This document shows positions 54,924 to 63,682 of a DNA stretch of 64,000 nt, piece by piece. The notes under the pieces are model-generated. The model had not been told where the DNA came from, searched no databases, and was given only the letters and a program-made list of their open reading frames with translations. The DNA is from Fodinicurvata sediminis DSM 21159 (GTDB taxonomy: Bacteria; Pseudomonadota; Alphaproteobacteria; Kiloniellales; DSM-21159): NCBI RefSeq assembly GCF_000420625.1, contig NZ_ATVH01000020.1:106577-170576 (forward strand). The letters are read 5' to 3'. A program made the position numbers and the translations under genes. Position 1 is the first letter of the stretch. Each line of letters opens with the position of its first letter.

Positions 54924-54934
54924 TGCCCCGGGGC
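54910..54934. terminator. Hairpin between terS and nirK
   Basis: GCCCCGGGG (54910-54918) and CCCCGGGGC (54926-54934) with a 7-nt loop that contains the TerS stop. It could serve the convergent genes in both directions. No long U-run follows. Confidence 0.6.
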
Positions 54935-54981
54935 GCCGCTGTTTCGGACCTTGATGTCAGCGCCCTTTGGGCGCCGTCATG

Positions 54982-56163
54982 TCAGGCCTCATCTTCTTCC
55001 ATGGGGTTGAAGATTTCGTGGTTCTCCTCGCCCTCGACGATCAGGTGGCCGGCCAGGCCGCGCTCGGCGCGCGACAGGGCGTGGTCCACCAGCACATAGG
55101 TGCCCGGCACCTGGGTGGTGAACTCGGTCATGATGGCGCCGCCCGCCGGCACGGTGGCCGTCTGCACGTTTTCCAGCGGCGGGCTGGTCAGCGCGCCATA
55201 GGGATAGACGCGGTCGAAGATCTCGCCGATCACGTGGAAGGAGGCGGAGTAGTTCGGGCCGCCGGAGCCATAGAAGATGCGCACCGACTCGCCCACCTGG
55301 GCCTTCAGGGGGTAGTGGTCGGTCAGTGCGCCCACGTGGCCGTTCATCACGAAGTATTCCGGCCGCTCGTTGAGCAGCTTCTCGTAGCTTTCGGTCAGGA
55401 GGCCCGAGGTGCCGAAGGATTCCTCGGTATAGATTTCGCCCTGCATGACATAGAACTCGTGGTCCACGGGAGGCAGGCCCTCCTCGGGCTCGACCAGGAT
55501 CATGCCGTACATGCCGTTGGCGATGTGCAGCGCCACCGGCGGCACGGCGCAGTGATAGACATAGATGCCGGGATTGAGCGCCTTGAAGCTGAACTTCTTG
55601 GTTTCGCCCGGGCCCGCCGTGGTGGCCTCGGCGCCGCCGCCGGGACCGGTCGCGGCGTGGAAGTCCACGTTGTGCATCATCCAGCTGTCGTCGGCGTTCT
55701 TCAGGGTCACTTCGACCGTGTCGCCGACGCGCACCCGGATGATGGGGCCGGGCACCGTGCCGTTGAAGGTCCAGAAGCGGAAGGTGCTGTTGTTCGACAG
55801 ATGGGCTTCCAGCTCGATGGTCTCTAGCTCGACCTGGACGGTGGCCGGTTCGCTGCGCTCGATGGGCGGTGGCACGTTCGCCGGGTTCTCGGCAATGTCC
55901 GCCATGTCGGGGTGTGCGGGGTTCACCGAATAGAGACGGTTGCTCATGGTGCCGCTGTGGTCGTGCTCGGCCAGTTGGACCTGGCCGGCCTTCTGGGCCA
56001 GGGCCGGTGGCGCGCCGATCAGCGTGCCCAGGCCCAGGCCGGCGGAGCCGGCGAGCAGTCCCCGGCGGCTGATGCCGCCGCGTGTGGGCGTGGCGTCCGC
56101 CGGGTCCGTCGAGGCCTCCTGTGCGGTGTGGTCCTTGGCGGTGCGGGCATTGCTCTGAGACAT
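54982..56163 (-). CDS. nirK: Copper-containing nitrite reductase
   Basis: A 393-aa periplasmic enzyme reducing nitrite to NO. A Tat signal is visible (SRRGLLAGSAGLGLG, about 33-47). The first cupredoxin domain has the copper ligands in MMHNVDFHAATGPGGG and YHCAVPPVALHIANGMYG; the second has NYSASFHVIGEIF. All expected His, Cys and Met ligands are there, so it should be functional. It is transcribed against the phage-like genes that flank it. No other denitrification gene is in the window. Confidence 0.95.
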   Translation of the reverse strand: MSQSNARTAKDHTAQEASTDPADATPTRGGISRRGLLAGSAGLGLGTLIGAPPALAQKAGQVQLAEHDHSGTMSNRLYSVNPAHPDMADIAENPANVPPPIERSEPATVQVELETIELEAHLSNNSTFRFWTFNGTVPGPIIRVRVGDTVEVTLKNADDSWMMHNVDFHAATGPGGGAEATTAGPGETKKFSFKALNPGIYVYHCAVPPVALHIANGMYGMILVEPEEGLPPVDHEFYVMQGEIYTEESFGTSGLLTESYEKLLNERPEYFVMNGHVGALTDHYPLKAQVGESVRIFYGSGGPNYSASFHVIGEIFDRVYPYGALTSPPLENVQTATVPAGGAIMTEFTTQVPGTYVLVDHALSRAERGLAGHLIVEGEENHEIFNPMEEDEA

Positions 56164-56227
56164 GATGCCTCCTTTGGGTGCAGATTATGAGAGGCCTGGC
56201 CCCTGCCGTGCGGGGCGGCCGGTTGCA

Positions 56228-56266
56228 GGCGGGAAAACCCGCCCGTGTTGCCGGTGCATCCGGCAA
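56228..56266. promoter_or_regulatory. Inverted repeats upstream of nirK
   Basis: GGCGGG-AAAA-CCCGCC (56228-56243) and TTGCCGG-TGCAT-CCGGCAA (56248-56266) lie 65-103 bp upstream of the nirK start. The second has TTG/CAA ends but not the spacing of an FNR/NnrR box. Possible regulator sites or hairpins. Confidence 0.4.
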
Positions 56267-56389
56267 TCATTCATCCAAAGGTTGGGATTTGACCGGCGAC
56301 TGTCCAGCGATTCCGGCAGGGCAGGACCCAGGCAGATGCTGCCGGACGGTCCCTGAAGGCCGGAAATTCGGGAGAAACGAGCCCTCGCC

Positions 56390-57868
56390 GTGACAGGTCG
56401 CAAGCACTCCACTCTGGCTGAGGTGGCGGCCCTTCAGACTCCGGAGGCCGGCCTGGCGGCGCTGGACCGGCTGGAGGCGGCGGGTTCGCTGTCGGCCTTC
56501 ATCGAGCTGGCCTGGCCGGTGCTGGAGCCGGGGCGGCGCTATCGCGGCAACTGGCACATCGATGCGCTCTGCCGCCACCTGGAGGCGGTCAGCCGGGGCG
56601 AGATCACGCGCCTGCTGATCAACGTGCCGCCGGGCACCATGAAATCTTTGACGGTCAGCGTCTTCTGGCCGGCCTGGGAATGGGGGCCGCTGGGCCGGCC
56701 CTGGCTGCGCGGCGTGCTGGCCAGCTATTCCCAGCGGCTGTCGATCCGCGACAACCTGCGCTGCCGCCGGCTGGTGGGCTCGGACTGGTACCGGGCGCGC
56801 TGGGGCGGCGCGGTGCAGCTGTCGCGCGAGCAGAACGCCAAGGCCCGGTTCGAGACCCGGGCCGGCGGCTTCCGCCTGGCCACCTCGGTGGGCGGGCTGG
56901 CCACCGGCGAGCGCGGCGACCGTTTTGTGATCGACGATCCGCACAACGTGCAGCAGACGGACTCGGACCGGGTGCGCGAGGCCACGCTGCGCTGGTTCCT
57001 GGAAACGGTGCCCACGCGCCTGAACGACCCGGCGCGCTCGGCCCTGGTGGTGGTGATGCAGCGGGTGCACGAGCGCGATGTCAGCGGCCTGATCCTGGCC
57101 CGCGCCCTGGACTACGAGCACCTGATGCTGCCCATGGAGTTCGAGCCCGACCGGCGCTGCGTCACCCGCCTGGGGCCGGCCGATCCGCGCCGGCGGGCGG
57201 GTGAGCTGCTGTGGCCGGAGCAGTTTCCGGCACGCAAGGTCGCGCGCCTGAAGGACACGCTGGGCAGCTACGCCGCCGCCGGCCAGCTGCAGCAGCGGCC
57301 GGCGCCGCGGGAAGGCGGACTGTTCCGCCGGGACTGGTTCGCTCTTGCCGGCGCCCTGCCGGCCGACTGCACCTCGGTACGCGGCTGGGACCTGGCGGCC
57401 ACCAGAGCCAACGCCGGCAGCGACCCGGACTGGACCGTGGGCGTGAAGCTGAGCCGCTCGGCCGAGGGGATCTTCTACATCGAGGACATCCTGCGCCTGC
57501 GCGGCAGCGGCCTGGAGGTCGAGCGCGCCATCCTGACCTGCGCCCGGCAGGACGGGGCTGGCTGCCTGGTGGCCCTGCCCCAGGATCCGGGGCAGGCGGG
57601 CAAGGCCCAGGCGGCCTACTTGGTGCGCCGGCTGGCCGGTTTTCGCGTGAAGGCCAGCCCGGAAAGCGGCGACAAGGTCACGCGCGCCGCCCCGGTGGCC
57701 GCCCAGGCCGAGGCCGGGAACTTGCGCCTGATCCGCGGCGCCTGGAACGATGCATTTCTGGAGGAGGCGAGCTTGTTTCCCAACGGCGCCCACAAGGACC
57801 AGATCGACGCGCTGAGCCGCGCCTTCGCCGAACTGACCGCCGCCCGGCCGCCGCAGGTGTTCGCGTGA
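56390..57868 (+). CDS. Phage/GTA terminase large subunit
   Basis: A 492-aa packaging motor. The ATPase has Walker A LLINVPPGTMKSLTVSVFW (P80-S86) and Walker B DRFVIDDPHNVQQ. The C-terminal RNase H-like nuclease starts at VRGWDLAATRANAGSDPDWT and closes with KDQIDALSRAFAEL. The start codon is GTG 56390, without a clear Shine-Dalgarno. The gene follows nirK on the opposite strand; its own promoter was not identified. Confidence 0.93.
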   Translation: MTGRKHSTLAEVAALQTPEAGLAALDRLEAAGSLSAFIELAWPVLEPGRRYRGNWHIDALCRHLEAVSRGEITRLLINVPPGTMKSLTVSVFWPAWEWGPLGRPWLRGVLASYSQRLSIRDNLRCRRLVGSDWYRARWGGAVQLSREQNAKARFETRAGGFRLATSVGGLATGERGDRFVIDDPHNVQQTDSDRVREATLRWFLETVPTRLNDPARSALVVVMQRVHERDVSGLILARALDYEHLMLPMEFEPDRRCVTRLGPADPRRRAGELLWPEQFPARKVARLKDTLGSYAAAGQLQQRPAPREGGLFRRDWFALAGALPADCTSVRGWDLAATRANAGSDPDWTVGVKLSRSAEGIFYIEDILRLRGSGLEVERAILTCARQDGAGCLVALPQDPGQAGKAQAAYLVRRLAGFRVKASPESGDKVTRAAPVAAQAEAGNLRLIRGAWNDAFLEEASLFPNGAHKDQIDALSRAFAELTAARPPQVFA

Positions 57869-57937
57869 TGGGGAGGGCAAGCTTGATTGGCCTGCCGCGC
57901 GCGCTTGCGGTAGGATCCTTCGTGAAGGAGAGCAGTC

Positions 57938-58189
57938 ATGAAAGTCAGGCTGGAAAACGTCGGCAAGTCTAAGGTGGTGCGTCTGCCGGAAACCTTGACC
58001 CGGGACATGGGCCTGGGGAACGAGGTCGAGTTGCGGGTCGAAAACGGAGCCGTCATCCTGACGCCCTGCCGTGCTGTGCGCGAGGGCTGGAACACGGCTT
58101 TTGAGCGCATGGCTGCCAGCGGTGACGATGCGCCGCTGATTCCCGATGGGCTCGACAAGGACTTCGACGACAAGGCCTGGAGCTGGTGA
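57938..58189 (+). CDS. Orphan AbrB/MazE-like protein within the head cluster
   Basis: An 83-aa swapped-hairpin protein: MKVRLENVGKSKVVRLPETL, then TRDMGLGNEVELRVENGAVI. The Shine-Dalgarno GAAGGAGAG is strong. It lies between TerL and portal with no toxin frame on either side. It could be a leftover antitoxin or a regulator recruited by the phage-like cluster. Confidence 0.8.
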   Translation: MKVRLENVGKSKVVRLPETLTRDMGLGNEVELRVENGAVILTPCRAVREGWNTAFERMAASGDDAPLIPDGLDKDFDDKAWSW

Positions 58190-58312
58190 CACTGGGACGC
58201 TTCGTGCCAGTGACCTGAGGGTCGAACGACTCACTGAAAACTGAAGATTGCATAGCGCTGCGCCCGGCTTGGTCCGGGCGCAGGCGTCTCTGCGTGCTCG
58301 GGAGGGCTGTGA

Positions 58313-59536
58313 ATGTGGCGTTGGCTGACGAAACGGCGGGCGGCGCCGGTGGCGGGACCACTTAGCAGTGGCGGGACGGGTTTCACCGGCCTGTTGCGCC
58401 AGGGGTCGGAGCTGGAGCTGCGGCCCATCCGCGGGCGGCGGCAGGCGCTGGAGGCCTATGCCGGCTGGGTCGCCGCGGCGGCCGGGGCGCTGGCCCAGGA
58501 CGTGCGGGCCGCGCCCTGGGACCTTTGGCAAAGAAGCGGCCGCAAACAGCACTGGCGGCGGCTGGACGAGACGGAGATTCCGCCTCTGCTGTGCCGGCCC
58601 AACGCGCTGCAGACCTGGGGCGACCTGCTGGAGCTGACGCAGCTGCACCTGGACCTGACGGGCGAGGCCTTCTGGCACCTGGTGACGGAACAGGACGGGC
58701 GTGGCCGCGCGCGGGTCACGGGGCTGCAGATCCTCTATCCGCAGTGGATCGAGGGGCCGGTGCTGGACCGCGCCGGCCTGGAGCTGGCGGGCTGGTGCCT
58801 GCAGGTGCCGGGCCGGGCGCCACAGACCCTGCCGGCGCGCGACGTGATCTTCCTGCGCTATCCCCATCCGGCCGAGCCGCTGCGCGGCGCCTCGCCGGTG
58901 GAGGCCCTGGCCCTGTCGCACGAGCTGGACCAGCAGGCGCGGGCCTATGCCGGGGCGCTGCTGCGCAACCGGGCGACGCCGGAGCTGGTCATCACCAGCG
59001 CCGAGGAACTGACGAGCGAGCAGGCCGACCTGATCCGCGAGCGCTGGCTGGACCGCTATCGCGACCCGGCCAGCGGGCCGGCGGTGCTGGGCCGCGGCGG
59101 GCAGGTGCAGCAGCTGGGCGGGCAGCTGAAGGACCTGGCCTTCCTGGAGCTGGCGCAGCTGAGCCGCGACCAGGTCTTCGCCGTCTACAAGCTGCCGGCC
59201 AGCAAGGTGGGCCTGACCACCGACACCAACCGTGCCAATGCCGAGGCGGCGGATGCGACCTACAAGGAAAACGCCGTGCTGCCGCGCCTGCGCCGCATCG
59301 AGGAGGCGATCAATCATGCCCTGCTGCCCCGGCTGGCGGAGGCGGCGGAGGGGCCGGCAGAAGGGGGCCGGCTGTGGTTCGAATTCGAAAGCCCGGTGCG
59401 CGAGGACCGCGAGCACCTGCTGCGCCGGGCCGGGGAACTGCTGGCCAACGGGGCCATCACGCTGGACCGCTATCGCGAGCTGCTGGGCGAGGACCCGGGT
59501 GCTGCGCGCGGCGAGACCGGCGTTTCCGAGAGCTGA
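58313..59536 (+). CDS. HK97-type portal protein
   Basis: A 407-aa portal through which DNA is packaged. The family pattern is seen in RPIRGRRQALEAYAGWVAAA, LLCRPNALQTWGDLLELTQL, the core DVIFLRYPHPAEPLRGASPV and the C-terminal VFAVYKLPASKVGLTTDTNR. It follows the AbrB-like gene and precedes the protease-capsid gene by 25 bp. Confidence 0.92.
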   Translation: MWRWLTKRRAAPVAGPLSSGGTGFTGLLRQGSELELRPIRGRRQALEAYAGWVAAAAGALAQDVRAAPWDLWQRSGRKQHWRRLDETEIPPLLCRPNALQTWGDLLELTQLHLDLTGEAFWHLVTEQDGRGRARVTGLQILYPQWIEGPVLDRAGLELAGWCLQVPGRAPQTLPARDVIFLRYPHPAEPLRGASPVEALALSHELDQQARAYAGALLRNRATPELVITSAEELTSEQADLIRERWLDRYRDPASGPAVLGRGGQVQQLGGQLKDLAFLELAQLSRDQVFAVYKLPASKVGLTTDTNRANAEAADATYKENAVLPRLRRIEEAINHALLPRLAEAAEGPAEGGRLWFEFESPVREDREHLLRRAGELLANGAITLDRYRELLGEDPGAARGETGVSES

Positions 59537-59561
59537 AGGGCCAAAAAGGAAGGAAGAGCGC

Positions 59562-61460
59562 ATGGAAGCTGAGATGGAGACGGCCGGCCAGGCGGCCGGC
59601 GTGCTGCGCCGCGCCGAGGGGGCGGCCCTGCCTGCGGAGGACGGACCGGGCAAAGGGACGGAGGGCCGGCGGGTGACTTTCCGCGCCATCGGCCCGGAGG
59701 TGGACCGCCACGGCACGCGCATCGACCCCCGCGGGGTCAGCACCGGCGACTTCGACCGCAACCCGGTCTTCCTCTGGGGCCACGACGGCTATGCCGCCCA
59801 GGGCAAGGCGCCGGAGCTGGGCAACGTCATCGGCCGGGTGGTGCGCCACAGCGCCGGGGCGGCGGGCTTCGACATCGTGGTGGAATTCGCCGGGGCGGAG
59901 GTGAACCCGCGCGCCGAACAGGCCCTGCGCCTGGTGCGCGCCGGCTTCCTGCAGGCCGTCTCGGTGGGCTTCCTGCCGCTGAAGAGCCACCAGGAGGAGG
60001 CGCCAGGCGGGCGCAGCATCACGGTCTTCGATGCCGTGGAGCTGCTGGAGGTCTCGCTGGTGCCCGTGCCCTCGAACCCCCAGGCGCTGGCGCTACTGCG
60101 CGCCCTGGCGCCGACAGACAGTACGAGTTCGAAGATTCAACCTACAGCAAGGGAGTACAGCATGACGTCAGAGACCGAGACCCGGGCGCCGGAGGGTGCC
60201 GGAGACCGCGAAGCGGCGGATGCAGCGGCGGAGGAGGCGGCGCTGACCGGCGCCGTGCGGCGCGAGGTGGAGGCCCTGCGCGGCAGCCTGCTGGCCGAGA
60301 TGCAGGCCGGCGCCGGGCCGCGCGACCGCAGGGTCAGCGACCTGGAGGCCCGGCTGGGCGAGGCCGAGGCGCGCCTGGCCGATGCACGGGAGAGCCTGCG
60401 CCTGCAGCGGGCGGGGCCGATCCTGCCCCGCGACGGGGCGGGGAGCGGCAACGAGGCCTTCCGCGGCATCTTCCTGTCGGATCCCGGCGAGGTGCGGGCG
60501 CGGCTGGCCCAGCTGCGCTCGGGCGAGGCGGCGACGCGGGCCATCGACTCCAGCCTGTTCACCGGCGGCGGCAAGCTGGCCGCCGAGACGGCCGACCGCT
60601 TCGTGGACTACCTGATCGAACAGCAGGTCGCCCTGTCGCGCGTGCAGGTGCGGCGCATGAACAGCCCCGAGGGCCATACCGACGAGCTGACCGTGACCTC
60701 GCGCCGCCTGCGCCGGGGCAGCGAGGGTACGGCGCCCACGCCGGCCGATGCCGTGGGCGTGCGCCGGCGCGGGCTGTCCACCGTGGAGGTGATCTGGGCC
60801 GAGGACGTGACCCTGACCTTCCTGGAGGACAACATCGAGCAGCAGGATGCCGAGCAGGCCATCGCCGGCCTGCTGGCCAAGGCCTTCGGCAACGACGTCA
60901 ACGACCTGGCCTGGAACGGCGCAGAGGCCGAGACCGGCGATCCCTTCCGCTCGATCAACGACGGCTGGATCGCCCTGGCCGAGGCCGACGCGACGGTAAA
61001 CGACCTGGACCTGGAAGACGTGGCCCACGGCATCGACACCGACAGCACGGCGCGCGATGTCCTGGCCCTGCTAATGCGTCAGCAGCCCGTCCGCTTCCGC
61101 GGGCGTACGGACCAGGCGATCTTCGTGCCGGTGGCCTTCGCCGAACGCTATGCCGAGGAGACGGCCAGCCGACAGACGGCCCTGGGCGACCGGGTGCTGG
61201 TGGGCGGCTTCCCCGAGCTGCGCTATTTCGGCATCCCGGTCATCCCCGAACCGCACCTGGCCGGCGCCACGGGGAACCGCATCATGATGACGCCGGCGGG
61301 CAACCTGTTCTTCGGCATCCAGCGGCAGATGACCGTGGACGGCCAGTGGCAGCCGCGCCGCCGGGTGGTGGAGTACACCATGACGGCGCGCACCGATTAC
61401 CAGTACGCCACCGGCGAGGCCATCGTGCTGGCCGACAACCTGCCGGCCCACCTGGCCTGA
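59562..61460 (+). CDS. Fused HK97-type prohead protease and major capsid protein
   Basis: A 632-aa fusion. Residues about 35-185 are the prohead protease (VTFRAIGPEVDRHGTRIDPR, NPVFLWGHDG with the catalytic His, QAVSVGFLPL with the Ser). A linker follows, then a scaffold-like coiled coil (about 230-300) and the HK97 capsid fold to the end (FRGRTDQAIFVPVAFAERYA). An internal ATG at 60162 (residue 201), preceded by CAAGGGAG, could also start a separate capsid polypeptide in the same frame. The capsid part ends in VLADNLPAHLA, followed by a terminator. Confidence 0.88.
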   Translation: MEAEMETAGQAAGVLRRAEGAALPAEDGPGKGTEGRRVTFRAIGPEVDRHGTRIDPRGVSTGDFDRNPVFLWGHDGYAAQGKAPELGNVIGRVVRHSAGAAGFDIVVEFAGAEVNPRAEQALRLVRAGFLQAVSVGFLPLKSHQEEAPGGRSITVFDAVELLEVSLVPVPSNPQALALLRALAPTDSTSSKIQPTAREYSMTSETETRAPEGAGDREAADAAAEEAALTGAVRREVEALRGSLLAEMQAGAGPRDRRVSDLEARLGEAEARLADARESLRLQRAGPILPRDGAGSGNEAFRGIFLSDPGEVRARLAQLRSGEAATRAIDSSLFTGGGKLAAETADRFVDYLIEQQVALSRVQVRRMNSPEGHTDELTVTSRRLRRGSEGTAPTPADAVGVRRRGLSTVEVIWAEDVTLTFLEDNIEQQDAEQAIAGLLAKAFGNDVNDLAWNGAEAETGDPFRSINDGWIALAEADATVNDLDLEDVAHGIDTDSTARDVLALLMRQQPVRFRGRTDQAIFVPVAFAERYAEETASRQTALGDRVLVGGFPELRYFGIPVIPEPHLAGATGNRIMMTPAGNLFFGIQRQMTVDGQWQPRRRVVEYTMTARTDYQYATGEAIVLADNLPAHLA

Positions 61461-61487
61461 GCGACCTTACCCCATCCCCCCTGACTG

Positions 61488-61526
61488 ACGGGCGGGTCCC
61501 TGGCTTTGGACCCGCCCGTGCTTTTT
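61488..61526 (+). terminator. Strong intrinsic terminator after the capsid gene
   Basis: A perfect 12-bp stem ACGGGCGGGTCC (61488-61499) and GGACCCGCCCGT (61508-61519) followed by GCTTTTT. It lies inside the morphogenetic cluster, 26 bp before the next gene, so downstream tail genes need read-through or antitermination. Confidence 0.88.
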
Positions 61527-61551
61527 CTCGAGCAAGGGAGCGAAAGTAACG

Positions 61552-62088
61552 ATGTCTTTACTAACGCAGGCGGAGCTGGCCGCCTTCGCCGGGGTGGATG
61601 CGGGCCATCCGCGGCTGATGGCGGCCGCCGAGTCCGCCGAGGCGCTGGTGGCGGCCTGGCTGGGCACGGCCTCGCTGACGGCACGGCAGGTGACCTGCGA
61701 GATCACGCCGCCGCGCCGGCGGCGCCTGCTGGAGCTGCCGGAAGGACCGCTGAGCGCGCTCTCCGCCGTCGAGATCGACGGATCGGCCCTGGCGCCCGAG
61801 GGCTTCACGGCCCGGCCCTGGGCCGTCACCCGCCCCAGCGGTTTCCGTGCCGGCGTGCCGGTGACGCTAAGCTGGCAGGCGGGCTGGGGCGAAGGGCCGG
61901 GGGAGGTGCCGCTGCCCGACGCTATTCGCCAGGCCCTGCGCCTGGTGGCCGGCAGCCTGTTGGGCCGCGGCGCCGATCTGAGCCGGGAGGAGGAACGCCT
62001 GGGCGACCAGCAGGTAATGCGCAACCTGCAAGGTCAGGGCCTGCCGGGTGAGGCGCGCCTGTTGCTGCGGCCCTGGCGCAAGCCGTGA
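61552..62088 (+). CDS. Phage head-tail connector (GTA gp6-like)
   Basis: A 178-aa adaptor. The N-terminal helix pair MSLLTQAELAAFAGVDAGHP and ESAEALVAAWLGTASLTARQ, plus the C-terminal DAIRQALRLVAGSLLGRG, fit HK97 gp6-type connectors. AAGGGAG precedes the ATG. First gene after the internal terminator, and in the position of gene 6 in GTA clusters. Confidence 0.8.
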   Translation: MSLLTQAELAAFAGVDAGHPRLMAAAESAEALVAAWLGTASLTARQVTCEITPPRRRRLLELPEGPLSALSAVEIDGSALAPEGFTARPWAVTRPSGFRAGVPVTLSWQAGWGEGPGEVPLPDAIRQALRLVAGSLLGRGADLSREEERLGDQQVMRNLQGQGLPGEARLLLRPWRKP

Positions 62089-62098
62089 GGGAGCAGAC

Positions 62099-62425
62099 AT
62101 GATGGGATTGAACGACCGCCTGACCTGGCTGCGCCGGGTCGAGAGCCGCGACGCTCAGGGCCGGTGGCAGGTGGACTGGCAGGAGGCGGGGCCGGTCTTC
62201 GGCCAGATTCAGTTGCGCCTGCCGGCCGGGGCGCCGGACGCGCCCTATGATGTGAGCGCCGTGACGGGACGCGCCTGGCTGCCCGGGCATCTGGCGCTAA
62301 AGGTCGGCGACCGCCTGCGCCACGCCGGCCTGGACTACGAGCTGCGTGCCCTGTTGCCCGCTGCAGGGCCGAACGGCCTGCAGCAGGTGCGGCTGGAGGC
62401 GGTGCGGCCGGAGGCAGCGCCATGA
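62099..62425 (+). CDS. Phage head closure protein (GTA gp7-like)
   Basis: A 108-aa closure protein. NDRLTWLRRVESRDAQGRWQ and LALKVGDRLRHAGLDYELRA match the SPP1 gp16-type fold. GGGAGC lies before ATG 62099. It overlaps the next gene by 4 nt. Confidence 0.8.
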   Translation: MMGLNDRLTWLRRVESRDAQGRWQVDWQEAGPVFGQIQLRLPAGAPDAPYDVSAVTGRAWLPGHLALKVGDRLRHAGLDYELRALLPAAGPNGLQQVRLEAVRPEAAP

Positions 62426-62856
62426 GCCTGTCGGCGGCACTTTACGAACGCCTGAGCGGCGATGCCGAGCTGGCCGGACTCTTGCCCGCCTTTCATGGCG
62501 GGCCGGCGCTCTTCACCGCCCTGCCGGTGCCGGCAGCGGCCCCCTTGCCTCTGCTGGCCATCGGGCGGCCGGAGCAGGAGAGCAACCTGGACGTACAGGA
62601 CGTACGCCTGGCGCGCCTTGGCCTGGCGCTCACCGCCTTCGCGCGGCAGGAGGCGCCGGCCGAGGAGCTTGAGGCACCGCTGCGACGGGCACGCCGCCTG
62701 CTGGAGGGCGCCGACCTGGCCTGGCCGGGCGGGGAACTGGCGGCGCTCACCTGTCGCGGGCCGCTGGCGGCACCGGCGGAGCGGCCCTGGCGCGCGGCCC
62801 GCCTGGAGGTCGAGGGCCTGTACTTTCCACAGCCTGAAGGAGGCAGCACGCCATGA
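62422..62856 (+). CDS. Tail terminator protein (DUF3168, GTA gp8-like)
   Basis: A 144-aa protein: MSLSAALYERLSGDAELAGL and LPLLAIGRPEQESNLDVQDV resemble the DUF3168 tail-completion fold. It overlaps its neighbours on both sides, so it is translationally coupled in the tail operon. Confidence 0.8.
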   Translation: MSLSAALYERLSGDAELAGLLPAFHGGPALFTALPVPAAAPLPLLAIGRPEQESNLDVQDVRLARLGLALTAFARQEAPAEELEAPLRRARRLLEGADLAWPGGELAALTCRGPLAAPAERPWRAARLEVEGLYFPQPEGGSTP

Positions 62857-63284
62857 GTCACCAAGCCTATCGCGGGCGCCTGGCCCGCCTCTACCTGGCC
62901 GATCCCCAGGACCCCGAGAGCTTCGAACTGGTGGCGGGGCTGCGCAGCAATGCGGTCAGCCTGGACAACGACCTGCAGGATGCCACCACCCTGGACTCCC
63001 AGGGCTTTCGCGAACTGCTGCCCGACGCCGGGGTGCAGCGCCTGACCATCGAGGCCGAGGGGCTGGCCAACGACAGCGCCGCCTGGGCGCGCCTGCAGGC
63101 CAGCGCCGTGGCGCGGCAGGTGGAGCGCGCCCGCGTCACCTTCGACAACGGCGACTCCTTCCAGGGCGATGTCTGCATCGCGCGCTTCGTGCGCACCGGC
63201 AGCTACAACGAGGCCGAGACCTTCTCGCTGACCCTGGAGAGCAGTGGGCCGGTGAGCTTCACCGCCGGTGGAGGCACGCCATGA
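62853..63284 (+). CDS. Phage major tail tube protein (TP901-1/GTA gp9-like)
   Basis: A 143-aa tube subunit. VAGLRSNAVSLDNDLQDATT and SQGFRELLPDAGVQRLTIEA are diagnostic of the TP901-1 major tail family. The C-terminus TFSLTLESSGPVSFTAG is typical. Coupled to the next gene by overlap. Confidence 0.88.
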   Translation: MSHQAYRGRLARLYLADPQDPESFELVAGLRSNAVSLDNDLQDATTLDSQGFRELLPDAGVQRLTIEAEGLANDSAAWARLQASAVARQVERARVTFDNGDSFQGDVCIARFVRTGSYNEAETFSLTLESSGPVSFTAGGGTP

Positions 63285-63682
63285 CGGCGCCCGGGAATCC
63301 CCAGCGCGGCGAAGTGATGCTGACCCTTAACGGCCGAACCCATCGCCTGCGCCCCACCTTCGCCTTCGTGGCCCGCGCCGAGGCGGCGTTGGGCCCGCTG
63401 CCCGACCTGGCCGAACGCCTGGTCGCGGGCCAGGGCTGGCGCATCGGCGAGGTGGTCACCCTGCTGGCCATTGCATTACAGGAGGGGGCATTGGAGGAAG
63501 GGCCGGAGGCGCTGTCGGAGCCGGAGATCGAGGACCGCCTGCTGCGCGCCGGCGCGGCCCGCCTGCTGCCCGTGGCGGCGCAACTGCTGATCCAGGCGCT
63601 GGCGGGCGAGGACAAGGATGGAGGCGGTACCGCCGAAGCTGCGCCGGGAAAGCCGGGTGGCGCATCGACTGGCGCCGCCTGA
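63281..63682 (+). CDS. GTA-family tail assembly protein (gp10-like)
   Basis: A 133-aa product starting MTAPGNPQRGEVMLTLNGRT, with RPTFAFVARAEAALGPLPDL next. This matches the gene transfer agent protein family (Phage_TAC_11), a tail assembly chaperone. The C-terminal 25 residues are Gly/Ala/Glu-rich. Its stop overlaps the next start. Confidence 0.82.
   Translation: MTAPGNPQRGEVMLTLNGRTHRLRPTFAFVARAEAALGPLPDLAERLVAGQGWRIGEVVTLLAIALQEGALEEGPEALSEPEIEDRLLRAGAARLLPVAAQLLIQALAGEDKDGGGTAEAAPGKPGGASTGAA

Noticed and set aside
56248..56266. FNR/NnrR site for nirK
   Set aside because: TTG and CAA ends are 13 bp apart rather than the 8 bp of FNR-type boxes, so only a generic inverted repeat is reported.
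56267..59761. 1164-codon minus-strand frame across the terminase and portal genes
   Set aside because: Arg/Pro/Gln-rich product without any domain; the plus strand has unmistakable TerL and portal.
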